From positions 1-5,878 of the forward strand of contig CAMIMK010000211.1 in assembly GCA_946221765.1 (NCBI GenBank): a DNA stretch of 5,878 nucleotides, in the 5' to 3' direction. The stretch comes from an uncultured Rhodovulum sp. (GTDB taxonomy: Bacteria; Pseudomonadota; Alphaproteobacteria; Rhodobacterales; Rhodobacteraceae). The translations under genes were made by a program, and so were the position numbers. The notes beneath the pieces were generated by a model that saw only the letters and a list, made by a program, of their open reading frames with translations, was not told where the DNA came from and did not search any database. Below are positions 1 through 5,811 of this stretch, one piece after another (within the stretch, counting starts at the first letter, position 1; every line of letters starts with the position of its first letter).

Positions 1-1265
1 GGCGGTCGGTCGAGCCGGAGCGGATCGTGCTCGTCACCGGCCACGGCGCCGATGAGGTCGCCGCCGCCGCCGAGGCCCTGGAACCCGGGATCACCGTCAC
101 CGTCCAGGAGCGCCAGCTCGGCACCGGCCATGCGGTGACCCAGGCCGAAGCGGCACTGGCCGAATTCGACGGCGACGTGATCGTCCTCTACGGCGACACG
201 CCCTTCATCCGGCCCGAGACGCTGAAGCACATGCTGGCGGCGCGGACCGGGGGGGCCGAGGTTGTGGTGCTCGGCTTCGAGGCCGCGAATTCGAGCTGCT
301 ACGGCCGGATCGCCTGCGACGCCGACGGACCGGCGCGGATCGTCGAGCCCGGCGATCCCGACCATGCCCGGCTCACGGAGGCGCCGGCGAATTCCGGCGT
401 GGTGGTCGCGGACCGGAGCGTGCTCTTCAACCTGCTGGCGGCGGTGCGCCCGGACAATGCCAAGAGCGAATACTACCTGACCGATCTCGTCGGCCTCGCC
501 CGCGAGCAGGGCCTGCGCACCGCGATGATCCTCTGCCCGGAAGCGGAGACGCTGGGCGTCAACTCGCGGTCCGATCTGGCGGCGGCGGAGGCGATCTTCC
601 AGACGGCCGCCCGGGCTGCGGCCATGGAGAACGGCGTCACCCTGATCGCGCCCGAGACCGTGTTCTTCGCGCTCGACACCGTGGTGGGCCGCGATGTGGT
701 GATCGAGCCGAACGTCTATTTCGCGGCCGGGGTCACGGTCGAATCCGGCGCCCTCATCCACGGCTTCTGCCATTTCGCCGACTGTCACATCAGCCGCGGC
801 GCGGAAGTCGGGCCCTATGCGCGGCTGCGCCCCGGCGCCGAAATCGCCGAGGACGTGAAGATCGGCAACTTCGTCGAGGTGAAGAATGCCTATGTGGACG
901 AAGGTGCAAAGGTGAACCATTTCAGCTACATCGGGGATGCGACTGTCGGGTCGAAGTCCAATATCGGCGCGGGCACGATCATCTGCAACTATGATGGCGT
1001 GTCCAAGCACCGCACCGAGATCGGGCCGCGGGTGTTCATCGGCTCGAACACCGCGCTGGTCGCCCCGCTCACCATCGGGCGCGATGCGATGATCGCGGCC
1101 GGATCGGTCATCACCGAGGACGTGCCGGCCGAGGCGCTGGCGCTCGGCCGCGCCCGGCAGGAGGTGAAGCCGGGACTGGGCTTCCGCATCATGGAGCGGC
1201 TCCGCGCCGCCAAGGCTGCCAAGGCGGCGAAGGCTGCGGCCCGGACCACGGAGGCGAACGCCTGA
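1..1265 (+). CDS. glmU: Bifunctional UDP-N-acetylglucosamine pyrophosphorylase / glucosamine-1-phosphate N-acetyltransferase, 5' end outside window
   Basis: GlmU catalyses the last two steps to UDP-GlcNAc in the cytoplasm: acetyl transfer to glucosamine-1-phosphate, then uridylyl transfer from UTP. The reading frame is open from the left edge (first whole codon at 3) and ends with TGA at 1263-1265. About 420 residues are visible; full GlmU is about 450-460, so some 30-45 N-terminal residues, including the nucleotide-binding LAAGxGTRM segment, are cut off by the window edge. The GTG at 27 lies inside the domain and is not the start. Counting from the codon at 27, the pyrophosphorylase domain shows QLGTGHAV (30-37), YGDTP (55-59), CYGRI (91-95), NSG (122-124) and EYYLTD (148-153). 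The left-handed beta-helix acetyltransferase domain starts near 200 and shows RLRPGA (266-271), NFVEVKNA (281-288), the probable catalytic His298 in NHFSYIGDA, NIGAGT (312-317) and GSNTALVAP (339-347). The tail is Ala/Lys rich. It overlaps glmS by one base, so the two are probably co-transcribed. Confidence 0.97.
   Translation, partial: RSVEPERIVLVTGHGADEVAAAAEALEPGITVTVQERQLGTGHAVTQAEAALAEFDGDVIVLYGDTPFIRPETLKHMLAARTGGAEVVVLGFEAANSSCYGRIACDADGPARIVEPGDPDHARLTEAPANSGVVVADRSVLFNLLAAVRPDNAKSEYYLTDLVGLAREQGLRTAMILCPEAETLGVNSRSDLAAAEAIFQTAARAAAMENGVTLIAPETVFFALDTVVGRDVVIEPNVYFAAGVTVESGALIHGFCHFADCHISRGAEVGPYARLRPGAEIAEDVKIGNFVEVKNAYVDEGAKVNHFSYIGDATVGSKSNIGAGTIICNYDGVSKHRTEIGPRVFIGSNTALVAPLTIGRDAMIAAGSVITEDVPAEALALGRARQEVKPGLGFRIMERLRAAKAAKAAKAAARTTEANA
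1206..1232 (+). repeat. Three tandem Ala-Ala-Lys codon repeats in the GlmU tail
   Basis: Three consecutive 9-base units each encode Ala-Ala-Lys, with synonymous third-position differences, and are followed by three more Ala codons. They form a low-complexity, positively charged C-terminal tail after the acetyltransferase beta-helix. The units differ in sequence, so recent slippage is unlikely. The tail is outside the catalytic folds, where GlmU C-termini vary widely. Confidence 0.7.
1250..1254 (+). promoter_or_regulatory. Shine-Dalgarno sequence for glmS, inside the glmU 3' end
   Basis: GGAGG lies 10 bases before the ATG at 1265 and inside the glmU coding sequence. With the TGATG stop/start overlap, it supports this ATG as the glmS start and suggests translational coupling between glmU and glmS. 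Confidence 0.65.
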
Positions 1266-3085
1266 TGTGCGGGATCGTCGGCATTCTCGGCACCCATGAG
1301 GTCGCCCCGCTCATCGTCGAGTCGCTGAAGCGGCTGGAATACCGCGGCTATGACAGCGCCGGCATCGCGACGCTTCAGGACGGCGCCCTGGTGCGCCGCC
1401 GCGCGGTCGGCAAGCTCATCGCCCTGTCCGACCTCCTGGTGCGCGATCCGATCCGCGGCTCCTCGGGCATCGGCCACACGCGCTGGGCCACCCACGGCGC
1501 CCCGAACGAGCGCAACGCCCACCCCCACCAGGCCGGCCGCGTGGCCGTGGTCCACAACGGGATCATCGAGAATTTCCGCACGCTCCGCGAGGAACTGACC
1601 GCGGAGGGGCGCAATTTCGAGAGCGACACCGACACCGAGGTGGTGGCCCAGCTCTGCGACGCCGAGATGCGGAAGGGCAAGGATCCGGTCACGGCCGCCC
1701 GCGCCACCCTCGCGCGGCTGGAGGGCGCCTTCGCCCTCGCCTTCCTCTTCGAGGGCGAACAGGACCTGATGATCGCGGCCCGCCGCGGCTCGCCGCTGGC
1801 GATCGGCTATGGCGACGGCGAGATGTACATCGGCTCCGACGCGCTGGCGCTGGCGCCGCTGACCCACCGCGTCACCTATCTGGAGGAGGGCGACCATGCC
1901 ATCCTCACCCGCGAGGGCGCCGAGGTCTTCGACGCGGGCAACCGCCCGGTTGTCCGCGAGACCCACGAGGTGCCGGTCGAGAGCTTCCTCGCCGAGAAGG
2001 GCCCCTACAAGCACTTCATGGCCAAGGAGATGCACGAGCAGCCGACGGTGATCTCGAACGCACTGGCGCGCTATGTCGCGGACGACCGGAGCGCGGTGCG
2101 GATCCCGCCGGGGATCGACTTCGCCCGCGCCGGGCGGCTGGTGCTCGTCGCCTGCGGCACCGCGCATTACGCCTGCCATGTGGCGAAATACTGGTTCGAG
2201 ACCCTCGCCCGGCTGCCGGTCGAGATCGAGGTCGCCTCGGAATTCCGCTATCGCGAGCCGCCGCTCGACACCGGCGCGGTCGGGATCTTCGTCAGCCAGT
2301 CGGGCGAGACGGCCGACACGCTCGCCGCGCTCCGCTACGTGCGGGCCGCCGGCGGGCAGGTGGTGTCGGTGGTCAATGTCGAGACCTCGACCATCGCCCG
2401 CGAGAGCGATGTCGCGCTGCCGATCCTGGCCGGCCCCGAGATCGGGGTGGCCTCGACCAAGGCCTTCACCTGCCAGCTCTCGGTGCTCGCCTGCCTCGCC
2501 ATCGCCGCGGGGCGCCAGCGCGGACATCTGGACGCGGCGGCCGAGCGGCAGCTCGTCGAGACGCTGACCGGCGTCCCCGGCCTCATCGCCCGGGCGCTGG
2601 CGCTGGAAGCCGACATCGCCGAGGTCGCCAAGGACGTGGCCCGCGCCCGCGACGTGCTGTTCCTCGGCCGGGGGTCGATGTATCCGCTTGCCCTCGAAGG
2701 CGCGCTGAAGCTGAAGGAAATCAGCTACATCCATGCCGAAGGCTATGCAGCAGGCGAGCTGAAGCACGGGCCGATCGCCCTGATCGACGAGGAGGTGCCG
2801 GTGGTGGTCCTCGGCCCCACCGACGGGCTTTTCGACAAGACCGTCTCGAACATGCAGGAAGTGATGGCCCGGGGCGGGCGGATCGTCCTGATCGGTGACG
2901 CGAAGGGACTGGCGGAGGCCGGCAGCGGCGTCTGGCGGACCCTGCAGATGCCGGCGATGGACCCCTTCGTCAGCCCGATCGTCTATGCCGCGCCGGCCCA
3001 GCTCCTCGCCTATCACACCGCGGTGGTGAAGGGCACGGACGTGGACCAGCCCCGCAATCTCGCGAAGTCGGTGACGGTGGAGTAA
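1265..3085 (+). CDS. glmS: Glutamine--fructose-6-phosphate aminotransferase (isomerizing), glucosamine-6-phosphate synthase
   Basis: GlmS is a cytoplasmic enzyme that converts fructose-6-phosphate and glutamine to glucosamine-6-phosphate and glutamate, the entry step of the amino-sugar pathway that ends at GlmU. The 606-residue length matches the family (about 600-610). It begins MCGIVGILG, so Cys2 becomes the N-terminal nucleophile after Met removal. The class II glutaminase domain (about 2-240) shows EYRGYDSAG (25-33), HTRWATHG (71-78), HNG (97-99) and DTDTE (121-125). Two SIS sugar-isomerase domains follow (about 285-420 and 455-595), with CGTA (297-300), SQSGET (344-349), STKAF (397-401), the probable catalytic Glu485 in LKEISYIHAEGY, and His501 in ELKHGP. 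The C-terminal tail PRNLAKSVTVE carries the conserved Lys601. All expected catalytic residues are present. The start overlaps the glmU stop by one base, so there is no intergenic room for a glmS ribozyme of the Firmicutes type. Confidence 0.99.
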   Translation: MCGIVGILGTHEVAPLIVESLKRLEYRGYDSAGIATLQDGALVRRRAVGKLIALSDLLVRDPIRGSSGIGHTRWATHGAPNERNAHPHQAGRVAVVHNGIIENFRTLREELTAEGRNFESDTDTEVVAQLCDAEMRKGKDPVTAARATLARLEGAFALAFLFEGEQDLMIAARRGSPLAIGYGDGEMYIGSDALALAPLTHRVTYLEEGDHAILTREGAEVFDAGNRPVVRETHEVPVESFLAEKGPYKHFMAKEMHEQPTVISNALARYVADDRSAVRIPPGIDFARAGRLVLVACGTAHYACHVAKYWFETLARLPVEIEVASEFRYREPPLDTGAVGIFVSQSGETADTLAALRYVRAAGGQVVSVVNVETSTIARESDVALPILAGPEIGVASTKAFTCQLSVLACLAIAAGRQRGHLDAAAERQLVETLTGVPGLIARALALEADIAEVAKDVARARDVLFLGRGSMYPLALEGALKLKEISYIHAEGYAAGELKHGPIALIDEEVPVVVLGPTDGLFDKTVSNMQEVMARGGRIVLIGDAKGLAEAGSGVWRTLQMPAMDPFVSPIVYAAPAQLLAYHTAVVKGTDVDQPRNLAKSVTVE

Positions 3086-3105
3086 GCGCAGGCTGGGAGT
3101 GTCAC

Positions 3106-3151
3106 CCCGGCGGACTGGCGGCGAAGCCGCCGCCGGGCGCCGGGCGGCGGC
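3106..3151. terminator. Overlapping GC-rich inverted repeats between convergent glmS and luxR-type gene
   Basis: The 70-base gap between the two convergent genes holds two mutually exclusive hairpins. The first pairs CCCGGCGG (3106-3113) with CCGCCGGG (3130-3137), with a smaller GGCGGC/GCCGCC stem (3117-3122 with 3126-3131) inside it. The second pairs GCCGCCGCC (3126-3134) with GGCGGCGGC (3143-3151), a perfect 9-bp stem with an 8-base loop, ending four bases from the luxR-type stop. No T-run follows on either strand, so this is not a classical intrinsic terminator. Position and stem strength make a bidirectional termination or transcript-end-protecting structure plausible. Confidence 0.4.
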
Positions 3152-3155
3152 AGCG

Positions 3156-3749
3156 TCAGCAATCGGCGTGGATGAGCCCGATGCCGATGCCGCGGATCGC
3201 GGCGCTGATGCGGTCGAAGACGCCGAGCTTGTCGTAGACGCGCCGCAGATGCGCATCGACGGTATGGGCGGAAATGCCAAGGATGCCGGCGATCGAGGCA
3301 TTGCTCTTGCCGCGGGCGACCCAGCCGAGGATCTCGGTCTCGCGCGCCGACAGCCGTGGTGGCGGCCCCTGGTCCTCCAGCAGGAAATCGCAATAGCGCA
3401 GGTGGGCGAGCTGGCAGGCCCATTGCACATCGAGCACCATTTCCGGGCTCAGGCGCTCGACACCCGGTACGAAACCGAGGCCGGCATAGCCGTTGCGCCC
3501 CATCGGGCCGAAGACCGGCACGCCAAGCCCCTTGTCATAGTGGAGGCCCCGGATCGCCTCGACGAAGGTCGTGTGTTCGGCCGAGGCCTGCACCACCGCC
3601 TCGTCGAAATAGAAGGGATCGACAATGCGGAAGGCGCGCTGGAAGCGCGGATTCTGGCGATAGAGCCGGCCCGCCGAATAGAGGTGCAGGAATTCCTCCG
3701 GCAGGCCGTGCCCGAAGACCCTCACCCGTGTCCCGTCCTCCGCGCCCAT
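3156..3749 (-). CDS. LuxR-family transcriptional regulator, downstream reading frame (most of ligand domain plus DNA-binding domain)
   Basis: This 197-residue open frame holds the bulk of the regulator. Residues about 1-125 are the remainder of the autoinducer-binding (PAS-like) domain, with GVPVFGPMG (76-84) matching the conserved GxxxPVxGPxG loop. Residues 133-187 are a GerE/LuxR helix-turn-helix: LSARETEIL, GKSNASIAGILGIS, HTVDAHLRRVYDKLGV, then R180. The DNA-binding domain looks complete. The ATG at 3749 is preceded directly by nine C and has no ribosome binding site, so it is unlikely to be an efficient start; the natural N-terminus is the out-of-frame piece starting at 3877. A GTG at 3725 with GGAGG 11 bases upstream is a possible restart, giving 189 residues. 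By my hand alignment, the TraR ligand-pocket positions Trp57, Asp70 and Trp85 are Phe20, Asn33 and Phe48 here, while Tyr61 is kept as Tyr24. No luxI-type synthase is in the window, so it may be a LuxR solo. Confidence 0.85.
   Translation of the reverse strand: MGAEDGTRVRVFGHGLPEEFLHLYSAGRLYRQNPRFQRAFRIVDPFYFDEAVVQASAEHTTFVEAIRGLHYDKGLGVPVFGPMGRNGYAGLGFVPGVERLSPEMVLDVQWACQLAHLRYCDFLLEDQGPPPRLSARETEILGWVARGKSNASIAGILGISAHTVDAHLRRVYDKLGVFDRISAAIRGIGIGLIHADC
3737..3741 (-). promoter_or_regulatory. Possible internal ribosome binding site before a GTG restart in the luxR-type gene
   Basis: On the - strand GGAGG (3741-3737) lies 11 bases before a GTG (3725-3723) in the downstream LuxR frame. That GTG overlaps the TGA (3724-3722) that ends the upstream frame, giving GTGA, a common coupling arrangement. 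Termination-reinitiation could yield a regulator lacking about 50 N-terminal residues. The sequence is visible; use as a start is inference. Confidence 0.3.
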
Positions 3750-3758
3750 GGGGGGGGG
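3750..3758. repeat. G9/C9 homopolymer at the luxR-type frameshift
   Basis: Nine consecutive G on the + strand (C9 on the coding - strand) lie exactly where the regulator's two reading frames meet. It is the longest single-base run I noticed in the window. Tracts of this length are prone to slipped-strand mispairing during replication and to transcriptional slippage, and are also a frequent site of sequencing error. Confidence 0.95.
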
Positions 3759-3926
3759 ACATGGTGGTAGAGGACATGCTGGATCGGCCCCTGGGCAAAG
3801 AACTGCAGGATGAGGTTCCAGAGTTCACGCGGTGTCTCAAGGCATGCCAGCCCCCGCTCGAACTCGCTGACATCCATTGCCACTCATCCCCCGCACCGGC
3901 GGCGCCTGCCCCGTATCCCGGCGACA

Positions 3927-3955
3927 GCTTTGCCGCCAGTGAACCAGCCGGTCAA
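3927..3955 (-). promoter_or_regulatory. Weak promoter-like sequence upstream of the luxR-type gene
   Basis: On the - strand TTGACC (3955-3950) is followed after 17 bases by CAAAGC (3932-3927), 50 bases before the ATG at 3877. The -35 matches the sigma-70 consensus at five of six positions, but the -10 is poor. It lies in the gap between the acyl-CoA synthetase stop and the regulator. Confidence 0.25.
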
Positions 3956-3956
3956 C
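3939..3956. promoter_or_regulatory. Imperfect 18-bp dyad, possible operator, overlapping the -35-like element
   Basis: GTGAACCAGCCGGTCAAC has 6 of 9 matching pairs about its centre, with outer GT..AC and inner ACC..GGT conserved. The size resembles a lux/tra box and it overlaps the TTGACC element, a position that would suit repression or autoregulation. It matches no specific lux-box consensus that I can claim, and short dyads are common in GC-rich DNA. Confidence 0.25.
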
Positions 3957-3971
3957 CGCGGCCGGCATCGC

Positions 3972-3987
3972 CCCCGGGCTTCCGGGG
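3972..3987 (-). terminator. Small hairpin after the acyl-CoA synthetase stop
   Basis: CCCCGG (3972-3977) and CCGGGG (3982-3987) form a perfect 6-bp stem with a 4-base loop, 20 bases downstream of the synthetase stop on the - strand. No T-run follows, so it is only a candidate terminator. If it does not terminate, luxR could also be read from the synthetase transcript. Confidence 0.3.
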
Positions 3988-4007
3988 TGCGGGCCGCTGT
4001 CCTGGCG

Positions 4008-5678
4008 TCACCTGCCCTCCGGGTCCGGCGCAGGCGCCACGGCAGCCTCCCGCAGGGCCCGGCGCTGGATCTTGCCCGTGGCCGTCATCGGCAGGGCCGC
4101 GGCATAGCGCACCTCGCGGGGCGCGAGATGCGGGGACAGCCGCTCCCGCACCCGGCCGACGAGCGCGGCGGACAGCGCGGTGCGATCGGCCTCCGTCACC
4201 GCCGCCCCCTCGCGCAGGACGACATAGGCGCAGACCGCCTCGGTGCGGATCGGGTCCGGCACCCCGATGACCGCGGCAAGCATCACGTCGGGATGCGCGG
4301 CGAGGCAATCCTCGATCTCGCTCGGGCCGATGCGATAGCCCGAGGAGGTGATGACATCATCCGTCCGGCTGCGGAAATGGACGTAGCCCTCCCCGTCCAT
4401 GACGGCCTCGTCCCCGGTCAGCAGCCAGTCTCCCCGGAATTTCTCCGCGGTCTTCTCCGGGGCGTTCCAGTAGCCGAGGAACATCGTCGGATCGGGCCGG
4501 CGCACCGCGATCTCGCCCTGGGTGTCCGGCGGCAGCGGCACGCCGTCCGGCCCGAGGATCGCCACCCGGTGCCCGGGCAGGGCCCGGCCGGCGGACCCGG
4601 GGCGCACGGGCAGCAGCCCCGGCGCATTGCCGATGACGGCGTTGCACTCGGTCTGGCCATAGAATTCGGCGATCTCCTGACCGAAGATCCCCCGCCCCCA
4701 GTCGAGCAGTCCACCGCCGAGCGCCTCGCCGGCCGAGGTGACGCTGCGCAGCCCCGGCGCGGCCCGCACCCCCGCCTGGCGCATCAGGCGGAGCGCCGTG
4801 GGCGGCAGGAAGACATTGCGCACCCCGACCTCGGCCATCACCTCCACCGCCCGGCCGGGGTCGAATTTCGGCATCCGGTGCGCGATCACCGGCACCCCGC
4901 AGGCAAGCGCGGGCAGGAGCAGGTTGGTGAGCCCGCCCATCCAGGCCCAGTCGGCCGGCGTCCAGGCGCAGTCGCCGGGCAGGCCGAGCCCGCCATGGGC
5001 CAGCGTGATCCCGGGCATGTGGCCGGTCAGCACCCGGTGCCCGTGCAGCGCCCCCTTGGGCGGGCCGGTGGTGCCGGAGGTATAGCTGAGGAAGGCCGGG
5101 TCGTCGGGACCGGTCGCCGCCATGGCCTGGCGGTCGTCGGCCTTGCCGAGTTCCTGCCAGAAGCCGTCGATCCCGCTTTCGCGCGCGTCGATCGAGAAGA
5201 TCCGGCGGAGGTCCGGCAGGCTGCCGCGCAGGGCCACCACCTTCGGCAGGCTGGCGCCGTCCGTCACCACCGCCTTCGCGCCGGAATCGCGCAGGCGGAA
5301 GCCGAGCCCGTCCTCGCCGAACAGGGTCGAGAGCGGCACCACCACCGCCCCGAGGCGATAGGCGGCGAGATGGGTCAGCAGCGTCTCCGGCGTCTGCGGC
5401 AACAGGACCGCGATCCGGTCGCCCCGGCCGATGCCATGCCCGGCGAAGGCATTGGCGAGCCGGCGCGACGCGCGGGCGAGCTGGCCGAAGTCATAGTCGC
5501 GCCTGTCGCCGCCGGGCCGGACATAGCGCAGGGCGAGGCGGGAGGGATCGCGGCGGGCGTGGCGGTCGCAGCAGATCTCGGCAATGTTGAAGCGCCGGGG
5601 CCGGGGCCAGCGGAAATCCGCACCGAGCCTGTCCCAGCCCAGCCCCTCCGGTATGCGTCCGTCCACCAGCATTGCCAT
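4008..5678 (-). CDS. AMP-forming acyl-CoA synthetase (medium-chain/aryl ACSM-like)
   Basis: A 556-residue ANL-superfamily ligase that would activate a carboxylic acid with ATP to an acyl-adenylate and then transfer it to CoA in the cytoplasm. The motifs are complete: phosphate-binding loop YTSGTTGPPKG (199-209), PKFDP (270-274), FYGQTE (339-344), TGD (421-423), the hinge region RSRTDDVITSSGYRIGPSE (436-454) and catalytic Lys536 in TATGKIQRR. SSGYRIGPSEIE and PKFDP resemble medium-chain (ACSM) enzymes more than acetyl-CoA synthetase, which is usually about 650 residues. The exact acid cannot be read from the sequence. The frame stays open upstream to the window edge, but GAGGGAGAGG just before the ATG at 5678 marks the start; an ATG at 5672 (554 residues) is equally possible. 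The gene is divergent from a putative moaA and 130 bases upstream of the luxR-type gene on the same strand. Confidence 0.92.
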   Translation of the reverse strand: MAMLVDGRIPEGLGWDRLGADFRWPRPRRFNIAEICCDRHARRDPSRLALRYVRPGGDRRDYDFGQLARASRRLANAFAGHGIGRGDRIAVLLPQTPETLLTHLAAYRLGAVVVPLSTLFGEDGLGFRLRDSGAKAVVTDGASLPKVVALRGSLPDLRRIFSIDARESGIDGFWQELGKADDRQAMAATGPDDPAFLSYTSGTTGPPKGALHGHRVLTGHMPGITLAHGGLGLPGDCAWTPADWAWMGGLTNLLLPALACGVPVIAHRMPKFDPGRAVEVMAEVGVRNVFLPPTALRLMRQAGVRAAPGLRSVTSAGEALGGGLLDWGRGIFGQEIAEFYGQTECNAVIGNAPGLLPVRPGSAGRALPGHRVAILGPDGVPLPPDTQGEIAVRRPDPTMFLGYWNAPEKTAEKFRGDWLLTGDEAVMDGEGYVHFRSRTDDVITSSGYRIGPSEIEDCLAAHPDVMLAAVIGVPDPIRTEAVCAYVVLREGAAVTEADRTALSAALVGRVRERLSPHLAPREVRYAAALPMTATGKIQRRALREAAVAPAPDPEGR

Positions 5679-5679
5679 G

Positions 5680-5689
5680 CCTCTCCCTC
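5680..5689 (-). promoter_or_regulatory. Shine-Dalgarno region of the acyl-CoA synthetase gene
   Basis: On the - strand GAGGGAGAGG precedes the ATG at 5678 by one base. Its first GAGG sits 7 bases before that ATG, and its last GAGG sits 7 bases before the second ATG at 5672. It therefore fixes the start to this pair but does not choose between them. It rules out treating the open frame running on to the right edge as coding. Confidence 0.6.
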
Positions 5690-5720
5690 GCACCCCGCAG
5701 GCGCGAAGGCAACGGCCGAG

Positions 5721-5742
5721 GTGGCCCCGGCCGCGGGGCCAC
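5721..5742. repeat. Perfect 9-bp-arm inverted repeat in the divergent intergenic region
   Basis: GTGGCCCCG (5721-5729), loop GCCG (5730-5733) and CGGGGCCAC (5734-5742) form a perfect stem-loop. It lies 43 bases upstream of the synthetase ATG and 14 bases upstream of the -35 of the putative moaA promoter. It could be an operator shared by the divergent genes, or a hairpin in the synthetase leader. The perfect arms stand out, although GC richness raises the chance background. Confidence 0.6.
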
Positions 5743-5756
5743 GCGCCCCGCCCAGC

Positions 5757-5785
5757 TTGAAGTCGGCAGGCGCGGGCCGTATTCT
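5757..5785 (+). promoter_or_regulatory. Sigma-70-like promoter for the putative moaA
   Basis: TTGAAG (5757-5762) and TATTCT (5780-5785) are separated by exactly 17 bases, each with four of six consensus matches. This predicts a transcript start near 5792 and a leader of about 38 bases before the TTG start. The AT content here is locally higher than in the flanks. It is the best promoter match I found in the window. Confidence 0.5.
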
Positions 5786-5811
5786 CGAGGAAACCCCTGA
5801 TCTTGGGGGAG

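Larger units (their letters stand above)
3156..3877 (-). pseudogene. LuxR-type autoinducer-binding regulator, frame broken at a C9 homopolymer
   Basis: Read from the ATG at 3877, the - strand encodes 43 residues (beginning MDVSEFERGLACLETP, ending YHHVPPP) that look like the start of an autoinducer-binding domain. The frame then passes into WARRTGHG and stops at TGA 3724-3722 (51 residues). The frame encoding the rest of the regulator starts at 3749, just after a run of nine C. The two frames are 128 bases apart start to start, so one extra C gives a continuous 240-residue protein and two fewer C give 239; LuxR-type regulators are usually about 230-250 residues. No other lesion is visible. 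I infer a single indel in the homopolymer: phase variation, true inactivation or sequencing error. Upstream of 3877 the sequence GGGGGATGAG is at best a weak ribosome binding site. An alternative ATG at 3873 is in a different frame. Confidence 0.8.

Noticed and set aside
1086..1264. glmS ribozyme or riboswitch upstream of glmS
   Set aside because: glmS overlaps glmU by one base, the upstream bases are coding, and the ribozyme is characteristic of Firmicutes. No leader is available.
989..3430. Very long (813-codon) open frame on the - strand opposite glmU/glmS
   Set aside because: It is antisense to well-supported glmU and glmS codons and extends into luxR. Its product is low-complexity and rich in Arg, His, Asp and Gly, with no recognisable domain. 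Long antisense frames are expected in GC-rich DNA with strong third-position bias.
3099..3770. + strand open frame opposite the luxR-type gene
   Set aside because: It lies antisense to the clear LuxR helix-turn-helix and ligand domain, with biased composition and no family resemblance.
3535..3873. Alternative - strand frame starting at ATG 3873 inside the luxR-type gene
   Set aside because: Its product (MSASSSGGW...) is Ser/Arg/Gly rich and unlike any LuxR domain. The ATG at 3877 gives the family-like N-terminus instead.
3356..4270. + strand frame of 304 codons opposite luxR and the synthetase 3' end
   Set aside because: The product is dominated by Pro, Arg, Gly and Ala with no domain, and it overlaps two better-supported genes on the other strand.
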